64,000 nucleotides of DNA from contig CM082596.2 of assembly GCA_040954595.2 (NCBI GenBank), forward strand, positions 4,526,001 to 4,590,000. The letters run 5' to 3'. The translations under genes were made by a program, and so were the position numbers. The notes under the pieces were generated by a model. It did not search any database. It was not told where the DNA came from and saw only the letters and a list, made by a program, of their open reading frames with translations. Every line of letters starts with the position of its first letter. Within the stretch, counting starts at the first letter, position 1. The DNA comes from Balanoglossus misakiensis. Lineage: Eukaryota > Hemichordata. Positions 24,801-36,712 of the stretch are shown in pieces.

Positions 24801-27800
24801 TCAAAAAATGAGAATTTTTGGACTTTGCGGATTTTCAAAATTTGGTCGATTTTTGAAAAAACCATGGGTTATAGCTCAGGAAAATCGTCAAAAAATGAGA
24901 ATTTTTGGACTTTGCGGATTTTCAAAATTTGGTCGATTTTTGAAAAAAACCATGGGTTATAGCTCAGGAAAATCGTCAAAAAATGAGAATTTTTGGACTT
25001 TGCGGATTTTCAAAATTTGGTCGATTTTTGAAAAAACCATGGGTTATAGCTCAGGAAAATCGTCAAAAAATGAGAATTTTTGGACTTTGCGGATTTTCAA
25101 AATTTGGTCGATTTTTGAAAAAACCATGGGTTATAGCTCAGGAAAATCGTCAAAAAATGAGAATTTTTGGACTTTGCGGATTTTCAAAATTTGGTCGATT
25201 TTGAAAAAACCATGGGTTATAGCTCAGGAAAATCGTCAAAAAATGAGAATTTTTGGACTTTGCGGATTTTCAAAATTTGGTCGATTTTTGAAAAAACCAT
25301 GGGTTATAGCTCAGGAAAATCGTCAAAAAATGAGAATTTTTGGACTTTGCGGATTTTCAAAATTTGGTCGATTTTTGAAAAAACCATGGGTTATAGCTCA
25401 GGAAAATCGTCAAAAATGAGAATTTTTGGACTTTGCGGATTTTCAAAATTTGGTCGATTTTTGAAAAAACCATGGGTTATAGCTCAGGAAAATCGTCAAA
25501 AAATGAGAATTTTTGGACTTTGCGGATTTTCAAAATTTGGTCGATTTTTGAAAAAACCATGGGTTATAGCTCAGGAAAATCGTCAAAAAATGAGAATTTT
25601 TGGACTTTGCGGATTTTCAAATTTGGTCGATTTTTGAAAAAACCATGGGTTATAGCTCAGGAAAATCGTCAAAAAATGAGAATTTTTGGACTTTGCGGAT
25701 TTTCAAAATTTGGTCGATTTTTGAAAAAACCATGGGTTATAGCTCAGGAAAATCGTCAAAAAATGAGAATTTTTGGACTTTGCGGATTTTCAAAATTTGG
25801 TCGATTTTTGAAAAAACCATGGGTTATAGCTCAGGAAAATCGTCAAAAAATGAGAATTTTTGGACTTTGCGGATTTTCAAAATTTGGTCGATTTTTTGAA
25901 AAAAACCATGGGTTATAGCTCAGGAAAATCGTCAAAAAATGAGAATTTTTGGACTTTGCGGATTTTCAAAATTTGGTCGATTTTTGAAAAAACCATGGGT
26001 TATAGCTCAGGAAAATCGTCAAAAAATGAGAATTTTTGGACTTTGCGGATTTTCAAAATTTGGTCGATTTTTGAAAAAAACCATGGGTTATAGCTCAGGA
26101 AAATCGTCAAAAAAATGAGAATTTTTGGACTTTGCGGATTTTCAAAATTTGGTCGATTTTTGAAAAAACCATGGGTTATAGCTCAGGAAAATCGTCAAAA
26201 AATGAGAATTTTTGGACTTTGCGGATTTTCAAAATTTGGTCGATTTTTGAAAAAACCATGGGTTATAGCTCAGGAAAATCGTCAAAAAATGAGAATTTTT
26301 GGACTTTGCGGATTTTCAAAATTTGGTCGATTTTTGAAAAAAACCATGGGTTATAGCTCAGGAAAATCGTCAAAAAATGAGAATTTTTGGACTTTGCGGA
26401 TTTTCAAAATTTGGTCGATTTTTGAAAAAAACCATGGGTTATAGCTCAGGAAAATCGTCAAAAAATGAGAATTTTTGGACTTTGCGGATTTTCAAAATTT
26501 GGTCGATTTTTGAAAAAACCATGGGTTATAGCTCAGGAAAATCGTCAAAAAATGAGAATTTTTGGACTTTGCGGATTTTCAAAATTTGGTCGATTTTTGA
26601 AAAAAACCATGGGTTATAGCTCAGGAAAATCGTCAAAAAATGAGAATTTTTGGACTTTGCGGATTTTCAAAATTTGGTCGATTTTTGAAAAAACCATGGG
26701 TTATAGCTCAGGAAAATCGTCAAAAAATGAGAATTTTTGGACTTTGCGGATTTTCAAAATTTGGTCGATTTTTGAAAAAACCATGGGTTATAGCTCAGGA
26801 AAATCGTCAAAAAATGAGAATTTTTGGACTTTGCGGATTTTCAAAATTTGGTCGATTTTTGAAAAAACCATGGGTTATAGCTCAGGAAAATCGTCAAAAA
26901 ATGAGAATTTTTGGACTTTGCGGATTTTCAAAATTTGGTCGATTTTTGAAAAAACCATGGGTTATAGCTCAGGAAAATCGTCAAAAAATGAGAATTTTTG
27001 GACTTTGCGGATTTTCAAAATTTGGTCGATTTTTGAAAAAACCATGGGTTATAGCTCAGGAAAATCGTCAAAAAATGAGAATTTTTGGACTTTGCGGATT
27101 TTCAAAATTTGGTCGATTTTTGAAAAAACCATGGGTTATAGCTCAGGAAAATCGTCAAAAAATGAGAATTTTTGGACTTTGCGGATTTTCAAAATTTGGT
27201 CGATTTTTGAAAAAACCATGGGTTATAGCTCAGGAAAATCGTCAAAAAATGAGAATTTTTGGACTTTGCGGATTTTCAAAATTTGGTCGATTTTTGAAAA
27301 AACCATGGGTTATAGCTCAGGAAAATCGTCAAAAAATGAGAATTTTTGGACTTTGCGGATTTTCAAAATTTGGTCGATTTTTGAAAAAACCATGGGTTAT
27401 AGCTCAGGAAAATCGTCAAAAAATGAGAATTTTTGGACTTTGCGGATTTTCAAAATTTGGTCGATTTTTGAAAAAACCATGGGTTATAGCTCAGGAAAAT
27501 CGTCAAAAAATGAGAATTTTTGGACTTTGCGGATTTTCAAAATTTGGTCGATTTTTGAAAAAACCATGGGTTATAGCTCAGGAAAATCGTCAAAAAATGA
27601 GAATTTTTGGACTTTGCGGATTTTCAAAATTTGGTCGATTTTTGAAAAAACCATGGGTTATAGCTCAGGAAAATCGTCAAAAAATGAGAATTTTTGGACT
27701 TTGCGGATTTTCAAAATTTGGTCGATTTTTGAAAAAACCATGGGTTATAGCTCAGGAAAATCGTCAAAAAATGAGAATTTTTGGACTTTGCGGATTTTCA

Positions 27801-30800
27801 AAATTTGGTCGATTTTTGAAAAAACCATGGGTTATAGCTCAGGAAAATCGTCAAAAAATGAGAATTTTTGGACTTTGCGGATTTTCAAAATTTGGTCGAT
27901 TTTTGAAAAAACCATGGGTTATAGCTCAGGAAAATCGTCAAAAAATGAGAATTTTTGGACTTTGCGGATTTTCAAAATTTGGTCGATTTTTGAAAAAACC
28001 ATGGGTTATAGCTCAGGAAAATCGTCAAAAAATGAGAATTTTTGGACTTTGCGGATTTTCAAAATTTGGTCGATTTTTGAAAAAACCATGGGTTATAGCT
28101 CAGGAAAATCGTCAAAAAATGAGAATTTTTGGACTTTGCGGATTTTCAAAATTTGGTCGATTTTTGAAAAAACCATGGGTTATAGCTCAGGAAAATCGTC
28201 AAAAAATGAGAATTTTTGGACTTTGCGGATTTTCAAAATTTGGTCGATTTTTGAAAAAACCATGGGTTATAGCTCAGGAAAATCGTCAAAAAATGAGAAT
28301 TTTTGGACTTTGCGGATTTTCAAAATTTGGTCGATTTTTGAAAAAACCATGGGTTATAGCTCAGGAAAATCGTCAAAAAATGAGAATTTTTGGACTTTGC
28401 GGATTTTCAAAATTTGGTCGATTTTTGAAAAAACCATGGGTTATAGCTCAGGAAAATCGTCAAAAAATGAGAATTTTTGGACTTTGCGGATTTTCAAAAT
28501 TTGGTCGATTTTTGAAAAAACCATGGGTTATAGCTCAGGAAAATCGTCAAAAAATGAGAATTTTTGGACTTTGCGGATTTTCAAAAGTTGGTCGATTTTT
28601 GAAAAAACCATGGGTTATAGCTCAGGAAAATCGTCAAAAAATGAGAATTTTTGGACTTTGCGGATTTTCAAAAGTTGGTCGATTTTTGAAAAAACCATGG
28701 GTTATAGCTCAGGAAAATCGTCAAAAAATGAGAATTTTTGGACTTTGCGGATTTTCAAAATTTGGTCGATTTTTGAAAAAACCATGGGTTATAGCTCAGG
28801 AAAATCGTCAAAAAATGAGAATTTTTGGACTTTGCGGATTTTCAAAATTTGGTCGATTTTTGAAAAAACCATGGGTTATAGCTCAGGAAAATCGTCAAAA
28901 AATGAGAATTTTTGGACTTTGCGGATTTTCAAAATTTGGTCGATTTTTGAAAAAACCATGGGTTATAGCTCAGGAAAATCGTCAAAAAATGAGAATTTTT
29001 GGACTTTGCGGATTTTCAAAATTTGGTCGATTTTTGAAAAAACCATGGGTTATAGCTCAGGAAAATCGTCAAAAAATGAGAATTTTTGGACTTTGCGGAT
29101 TTTCAAAATTTGGTCGATTTTTGAAAAAACCATGGGTTATAGCTCAGGAAAATCGTCAAAAAATGAGAATTTTTGGACTTTGCGGATTTTCAAAATTTGG
29201 TCGATTTTTGAAAAAACCATGGGTTATAGCTCAGGAAAATCGTCAAAAAATGAGAATTTTTGGACTTTGCGGATTTTCAAAATTTGGTCGATTTTTGAAA
29301 AAACCATGGGTTATAGCTCAGGAAAATCGTCAAAAAATGAGAATTTTTGGACTTTGCGGATTTTCAAAATTTGGTCGATTTTTGAAAAAACCATGGGTTA
29401 TAGCTCAGGAAAATCGTCAAAAAATGAGAATTTTTGGACTTTGCGGATTTTCAAAATTTGGTCGATTTTTGAAAAAACCATGGGTTATAGCTCAGGAAAA
29501 TCGTCAAAAAATGAGAATTTTTGGACTTTGCGGATTTTCAAAATTTGGTCGATTTTTGAAAAAACCATGGGTTATAGCTCAGGAAAATCGTCAAAAAATG
29601 AGAATTTTTGGACTTTGCGGATTTTCAAAATTTGGTCGATTTTTGAAAAAACCATGGGTTATAGCTCAGGAAAATCGTCAAAAAATGAGAATTTTTGGAC
29701 TTTGCGGATTTTCAAAATTTGGTCGATTTTTGAAAAAACCATGGGTTATAGCTCAGGAAAATCGTCAAAAAATGAGAATTTTTGGACTTTGCGGATTTTC
29801 AAAATTTGGTCGATTTTTGAAAAAACCATGGGTTATAGCTCAGGAAAATCGTCAAAAAATGAGAATTTTTGGACTTTGCGGATTTTCAAAATTTGGTCGA
29901 TTTTTGAAAAAACCATGGGTTATAGCTCAGGAAAATCGTCAAAAAATGAGAATTTTTGGACTTTGCGGATTTTCAAAATTTGGTCGATTTTTGAAAAAAA
30001 CCATGGGTTATAGCTCAGGAAAATCGTCAAAAAATGAGAATTTTTGGACTTTGCGGATTTTCAAAATTTGGTCGATTTTTGAAAAAACCATGGGTTATAG
30101 CTCAGGAAAATCGTCAAAAAATGAGAATTTTTGGACTTTGCGGATTTTCAAAATTTGGTCGATTTTTGAAAAAACCATGGGTTATAGCTCAGGAAAATCG
30201 TCAAAAAATGAGAATTTTTGGACTTTGCGGATTTTCAAAATTTGGTCGATTTTTGAAAAAAACCATGGGTTATAGCTCAGGAAAATCGTCAAAAAATGAG
30301 AATTTTTGGACTTTGCGGATTTTCAAAATTTGGTCGATTTTTGAAAAAAACCATGGGTTATAGCTCAGGAAAATCGTCAAAAAATGAGAATTTTTGGACT
30401 TTGCGGATTTTCAAAATTTGGTCGATTTTTGAAAAAAACCATGGGTTATAGCTCAGGAAAATCGTCAAAAAATGAGAATTTTTGGACTTTGCGGATTTTC
30501 AAAATTTGGTCGATTTTTGAAAAAAACCATGGGTTATAGCTCAGGAAAATCGTCAAAAAATGAGAATTTTTGGACTTTGCGGATTTTCAAAATTTGGTCG
30601 ATTTTTGAAAAAAACCATGGGTTATAGCTCAGGAAAATCGTCAAAAAATGAGAATTTTTGGACTTTGCGGATTTTCAAAATTTGGTCGATTTTTGAAAAA
30701 AACCATGGGTTATAGCTCAGGAAAATCGTCAAAAAATGAGAATTTTTGGACTTTGCGGATTTTCAAAATTTGGTCGATTTTTGAAAAAAACCATGGGTTA

Positions 30801-33800
30801 TAGCTCAGGAAAATCGTCAAAAAATGAGAATTTTTGGACTTTGCGGATTTTCAAAATTTGGTCGATTTTTGAAAAAACCATGGGTTATAGCTCAGGAAAA
30901 TCGTCAAAAAATGAGAATTTTTGGACTTTGCGGATTTTCAAAATTTGGTCGATTTTTGAAAAAACCATGGGTTATAGCTCAGGAAAATCGTCAAAAAATG
31001 AGAATTTTTGGACTTTGCGGATTTTCAAAATTTGGTCGATTTTTGAAAAAACCATGGGTTATAGCTCAGGAAAATCGTCAAAAAATGAGAATTTTTGGAC
31101 TTTGCGGATTTTCAAAATTTGGTCGATTTTTGAAAAAACCATGGGTTATAGCTCAGGAAAATCGTCAAAAAATGAGAATTTTTGGACTTTGCGGATTTTC
31201 AAAATTTGGTCGATTTTTGAAAAAACCATGGGTTATAGCTCAGGAAAATCGTCAAAAAATGAGAATTTTTGGACTTTGCGGATTTTCAAAATTTGGTCGA
31301 TTTTTGAAAAAAACCATGGGTTATAGCTCAGGAAAATCGTCAAAAAATGAGAATTTTTGGACTTTGCGGATTTTCAAAATTTGGTCGATTTTTGAAAAAA
31401 CCATGGGTTATAGCTCAGGAAAATCGTCAAAAAATGAGAATTTTTGGACTTTGCGGATTTTCAAAATTTGGTCGATTTTTGAAAAAACCATGGGTTATAG
31501 CTCAGGAAAATCGTCAAAAAATGAGAATTTTTGGACTTTGCGGATTTTCAAAAGTTGGTCGATTTTTGAAAAAACCATGGGTTATAGCTCAGGAAAATCG
31601 TCAAAAAATGAGAATTTTTGGACTTTGCGGATTTTCAAAAGTTGGTCGATTTTTGAAAAAACCATGGGTTATAGCTCAGGAAAATCGTCAAAAAATGAGA
31701 ATTTTTGGACTTTGCGGATTTTCAAAATTTGGTCGATTTTTGAAAAAACCATGGGTTATAGCTCAGGAAAATCGTCAAAAAATGAGAATTTTTGGACTTT
31801 GCGGATTTTCAAAATTTGGTCGATTTTTGAAAAAACCATGGGTTATAGCTCAGGAAAATCGTCAAAAAATGAGAATTTTTGGACTTTGCGGATTTTCAAA
31901 ATTTGGTCGATTTTTGAAAAAACCATGGGTTATAGCTCAGGAAAATCGTCAAAAAATGAGAATTTTTGGACTTTGCGGATTTTCAAAATTTGGTCGATTT
32001 TTGAAAAAACCATGGGTTATAGCTCAGGAAAATCGTCAAAAAATGAGAATTTTTGGACTTTGCGGATTTTCAAAATTTGGTCGATTTTTGAAAAAACCAT
32101 GGGTTATAGCTCAGGAAAATCGTCAAAAAATGAGAATTTTTGGACTTTGCGGATTTTCAAAATTTGGTCGATTTTTGAAAAAACCATGGGTTATAGCTCA
32201 GGAAAATCGTCAAAAAATGAGAATTTTTGGACTTTGCGGATTTTCAAAATTTGGTCGATTTTTGAAAAAACCATGGGTTATAGCTCAGGAAAATCGTCAA
32301 AAAATGAGAATTTTTGGACTTTGCGGATTTTCAAAATTTGGTCGATTTTTGAAAAAACCATGGGTTATAGCTCAGGAAAATCGTCAAAAAATGAGAATTT
32401 TTGGACTTTGCGGATTTTCAAAATTTGGTCGATTTTTGAAAAAACCATGGGTTATAGCTCAGGAAAATCGTCAAAAAATGAGAATTTTTGGACTTTGCGG
32501 ATTTTCAAAATTTGGTCGATTTTTGAAAAAACCATGGGTTATAGCTCAGGAAAATCGTCAAAAAATGAGAATTTTTGGACTTTGCGGATTTTCAAAATTT
32601 GGTCGATTTTTGAAAAAACCATGGGTTATAGCTCAGGAAAATCGTCAAAAAATGAGAATTTTTGGACTTTGCGGATTTTCAAAATTTGGTCGATTTTTGA
32701 AAAAACCATGGGTTATAGCTCAGGAAAATCGTCAAAAAATGAGAATTTTTGGACTTTGCGGATTTTCAAAATTTGGTCGATTTTTGAAAAAACCATGGGT
32801 TATAGCTCAGGAAAATCGTCAAAAAATGAGAATTTTTGGACTTTGCGGATTTTCAAAATTTGGTCGATTTTTGAAAAAACCATGGGTTATAGCTCAGGAA
32901 AATCGTCAAAAAATGAGAATTTTTGGACTTTGCGGATTTTCAAAATTTGGTCGATTTTTGAAAAAACCATGGGTTATAGCTCAGGAAAATCGTCAAAAAA
33001 TGAGAATTTTTGGACTTTGCGGATTTTCAAAATTTGGTCGATTTTTGAAAAAACCATGGGTTATAGCTCAGGAAAATCGTCAAAAAATGAGAATTTTTGG
33101 ACTTTGCGGATTTTCAAAATTTGGTCGATTTTTGAAAAAACCATGGGTTATAGCTCAGGAAAATCGTCAAAAAATGAGAATTTTTGGACTTTGCGGATTT
33201 TCAAAATTTGGTCGATTTTTGAAAAAACCATGGGTTATAGCTCAGGAAAATCGTCAAAAAATGAGAATTTTTGGACTTTGCGGATTTTCAAAATTTGGTC
33301 GATTTTTGAAAAAACCATGGGTTATAGCTCAGGAAAATCGTCAAAAAATGAGAATTTTTGGACTTTGCGGATTTTCAAAATTTGGTCGATTTTTGAAAAA
33401 ACCATGGGTTATAGCTCAGGAAAATCGTCAAAAAATGAGAATTTTTGGACTTTGCGGATTTTCAAAATTTGGTCGATTTTTGAAAAAACCATGGGTTATA
33501 GCTCAGGAAAATCGTCAAAAAATGAGAATTTTTGGACTTTGCGGATTTTCAAAATTTGGTCGATTTTTGAAAAAACCATGGGTTATAGCTCAGGAAAATC
33601 GTCAAAAAATGAGAATTTTTGGACTTTGCGGATTTTCAAAATTTGGTCGATTTTTGAAAAAACCATGGGTTATAGCTCAGGAAAATCGTCAAAAAATGAG
33701 AATTTTTGGACTTTGCGGATTTTCAAAATTTGGTCGATTTTTGAAAAAACCATGGGTTATAGCTCAGGAAAATCGTCAAAAAATGAGAATTTTTGGACTT

Positions 33801-36165
33801 TGCGGATTTTCAAAATTTGGTCGATTTTTGAAAAAACCATGGGTTATAGCTCAGGAAAATCGTCAAAAAATGAGAATTTTTGGACTTTGCGGATTTTCAA
33901 AATTTGGTCGATTTTTGAAAAAACCATGGGTTATAGCTCAGGAAAATCGTCAAAAAATGAGAATTTTTGGACTTTGCGGATTTTCAAAATTTGGTCGATT
34001 TTTGAAAAAACCATGGGTTATAGCTCAGGAAAATCGTCAAAAAATGAGAATTTTTGGACTTTGCGGATTTTCAAAATTTGGTCGATTTTTGAAAAAACCA
34101 TGGGTTATAGCTCAGGAAAATCGTCAAAAAATGAGAATTTTTGGACTTTGCGGATTTTCAAAATTTGGTCGATTTTGAAAAAACCATGGGTTATAGCTCA
34201 GGAAAATCGTCAAAAAATGAGAATTTTTGGACTTTGCGGATTTTCAAAATTTGGTCGATTTTTGAAAAAACCATGGGTTATAGCTCAGGAAAATCGTCAA
34301 AAAATGAGAATTTTTGGACTTTGCGGATTTTCAAAATTTGGTCGATTTTTGAAAAAACCATGGGTTATAGCTCAGGAAAATCGTCAAAAAATGAGAATTT
34401 TTGGACTTTGCGGATTTTCAAAATTTGGTCGATTTTTGAAAAAACCATGGGTTATAGCTCAGGAAAATCGTCAAAAAATGAGAATTTTTGGACTTTGCGG
34501 ATTTTCAAAATTTGGTCGATTTTTGAAAAAACCATGGGTTATAGCTCAGGAAAATCGTCAAAAAATGAGAATTTTTGGACTTTGCGGATTTTCAAAATTT
34601 GGTCGATTTTTGAAAAAACCATGGGTTATAGCTCAGGAAAATCGTCAAAAAATGAGAATTTTTGGACTTTGCGGATTTTCAAAATTTGGTCGATTTTTGA
34701 AAAAACCATGGGTTATAGCTCAGGAAAATCGTCAAAAAATGAGAATTTTTGGACTTTGCGGATTTTCAAAATTTGGTCGATTTTTGAAAAAACCATGGGT
34801 TATAGCTCAGGAAAATCGTCAAAAAATGAGAATTTTTGGACTTTGCGGATTTTCAAAATTTGGTCGATTTTTGAAAAAACCATGGGTTATAGCTCAGGAA
34901 AATCGTCAAAAAATGAGAATTTTTGGACTTTGCGGATTTTCAAAATTTGGTCGATTTTTGAAAAAACCATGGGTTATAGCTCAGGAAAATCGTCAAAAAA
35001 TGAGAATTTTTGGACTTTGCGGATTTTCAAAATTTGGTCGATTTTTGAAAAAACCATGGGTTATAGCTCAGGAAAATCGTCAAAAAATGAGAATTTTTGG
35101 ACTTTGCGGATTTTCAAAATTTGGTCGATTTTTGAAAAAAACCATGGGTTATAGCTCAGGAAAATCGTCAAAAAATGAGAATTTTTGGACTTTGCGGATT
35201 TTCAAAATTTGGTCGATTTTTGAAAAAAACCATGGGTTATAGCTCAGGAAAATCGTCAAAAAATGAGAATTTTTGGACTTTGCGGATTTTCAAAATTTGG
35301 TCGATTTTTGAAAAAACCATGGGTTATAGCTCAGGAAAATCGTCAAAAAATGAGAATTTTTGGACTTTGCGGATTTTCAAAATTTGGTCGATTTTTGAAA
35401 AAACCATGGGTTATAGCTCAGGAAAATCGTCAAAAAATGAGAATTTTTGGACTTTGCGGATTTTCAAAATTTGGTCGATTTTTGAAAAAAACCATGGGTT
35501 ATAGCTCAGGAAAATCGTCAAAAAATGAGAATTTTTGGACTTTGCGGATTTTCAAAATTTGGTCGATTTTTGAAAAAACCATGGGTTATAGCTCAGGAAA
35601 ATCGTCAAAAAATGAGAATTTTTGGACTTTGCGGATTTTCAAAATTTGGTCGATTTTTGAAAAAACCATGGGTTATAGCTCAGGAAAATCGTCAAAAAAT
35701 GAGAATTTTTGGACTTTGCGGATTTTCAAAATTTGGTCGATTTTTGAAAAAACCATGGGTTATAGCTCAGGAAAATCGTCAAAAAATGAGAATTTTTGGA
35801 CTTTGCGGATTTTCAAAATTTGGTCGATTTTTGAAAAAACCATGGGTTATAGCTCAGGAAAATCGTCAAAAAATGAGAATTTTTGGACTTTGCGGATTTT
35901 CAAAATTTGGTCGATTTTTGAAAAAACCATGGGTTATAGCTCAGGAAAATCGTCAAAAAATGAGAATTTTTGGACTTTGCGGATTTTCAAAATTTGGTCG
36001 ATTTTTGAAAAAACCATGGGTTATAGCTCATGAAAATCGTCCAGAAACCTCAATTTTTCGACTTCGCGAATTTTCAAAATTTGGTGATTTTTTGATAAAA
36101 ACCATGAGTTATAGCTCATGAAAATCGTCCGAAAACCTCAATTTTTCGACTTTGCGAAATCTCAA

Positions 36166-36417
36166 AATGGCTCGTGATTTTGGATGCCAAAAATGTGCAC
36201 CTCAAATCACGCACCATACTGGCTCCAATTTCCACTGAGCCCGAAAAGCACGCACGTTTTTTTTTTTTTTTGGGGGGGGGGGTACACTTTTGTAGTGTAA
36301 AAAAGCACCATCGAAATTTTAGCTCTCCGGCTTTGGGCAAATGTCCAGAAATGTTAAAATCACAAAAAATCAGAAAGTCGGAAATTTGTCATTTTTTGTT
36401 ATTTTTCATGAAAAATT
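36166..36417 (+). repeat. Right spacer: direct repeat copy, T/G homopolymer and unassigned sequence
   Basis: The first 50 bp (36166-36215) are the direct repeat also found at 3620-3669. They are followed by gcccgaaaagcacgcac, which in the left spacer lies before the repeat, and then a T run joined to a G run (about 36248-36282). The remainder contains atttttcatgaaaaatttcatga, a short palindromic stretch next to the TIR. Confidence 0.65.
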
Positions 36418-36712
36418 TCATGAGCTCTAACTCATGAAAAATATCCAAAAAAGACAAACTCACCAAAGTTCGTCGAGAACTGCCAACTTAGAACTTGTAC
36501 AAGCGAGAAAAAAAGAAAAAGTCGGGAGGATTTGAACCCTAGTCGTCCAATCATTAGTCCAAACCCTTAGCCACTGACCCAGGGTGATTGACAATGTACA
36601 AAAAGCCAAAAGTATTATATGATGATCAAACTGGTGAAATTTAAAAAAAAATAAATAAGGCTCGGTTTCATTATAGTCAGTATTGATATACTAACTATAA
36701 TGCAACCGAGCC
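36418..36712 (-). repeat. Right terminal inverted repeat of the giant element
   Basis: On the minus strand this reads like 3206-3525. Its outer end is an imperfect hairpin (arms 36659-36680 and 36691-36712). It lacks about 25 bp present in the left copy near 3430-3450. Confidence 0.85.
36523..36585 (-). other. tRNA-like (Pol III A/B box) segment inside the right TIR
   Basis: On the minus strand there is an A-box-like tggctaaggg (36564-36573) and a B box ggttcaaatcc (36528-36538) that differs by one base from the consensus. Between them is gtttggactaatgattgg, the kind of sequence found in SINE heads derived from tRNA. The mirror copy is at 3337-3395. Confidence 0.55.

Larger units (their letters stand above)
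3675..36165 (+). repeat. 87-bp satellite/minisatellite array, about 370 head-to-tail units
   Basis: The landmark ccatgggttatagctc recurs every 87 bp (rarely 86 or 88) from 3675 to about 36110, always in the same orientation. Two main unit types are visible. Type A (ctcatgaaaatcgtccagaa, ggtgattttttcat) occupies both edges and islands near 4.2-4.4 and 5.16-5.43 kb. Type B (ctcaggaaaatcgtcaaaaa, ggtcgatttttg) fills the interior. Within type B, early units carry tttttcgac and gcgaattttc, while later units carry tttttggac and gcggattttc. Units from about 26.6 to 34.1 kb are almost identical, implying very recent amplification. Two forward frames lack stops because 87 bp is 29 codons, which makes artefactual frames up to 1472 codons long. 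There are no CRISPR-like spacers. Confidence 0.97.
3206..36712. mobile_element. Giant composite element: long terminal inverted repeats enclosing an 87-bp satellite array
   Basis: The 33.5-kb block is bounded by TIRs at 3206-3525 and 36418-36712 that align over most of their length in opposite orientation. Shared segments include the outer ggctcgg start, tttgatcatcatataatact, the tRNA-like segment, acaagttctaagttgg and ttttttggatatttttcatg. Inside lie 50-bp direct repeats (3620-3669 and 36166-36215) and the tandem array. Both outer ends are flanked by TA (ta-ggctcgg and ccgagcc-ta), so a TA duplication is possible; a TTC duplication is an alternative, and neither is decisive. No transposase was seen, so the element would be non-autonomous. 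The layout resembles foldback elements and tandem-repeat-bearing MITEs, but the scale is extraordinary. The 100-N gap at 20081 means the true length is unknown. Confidence 0.8.

Noticed and set aside
5455-35242. Very long open reading frames (up to 1472 codons) encoding a 29-residue repeat protein
   Set aside because: They arise because the 87-bp unit is a multiple of three with no stop in two overlapping forward frames. Both frames are open equally, indels shift between them freely, and there is no start context, domain or codon bias.
3675-36165. CRISPR-like array
   Set aside because: Units are contiguous 87-mers without unique spacers, in an intron-bearing eukaryotic genome.
3675-36165. 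Centromere-type CENP-B box in the satellite unit
   Set aside because: The ttcgactttgcgga stretch does not satisfy the core positions of the CENP-B box.
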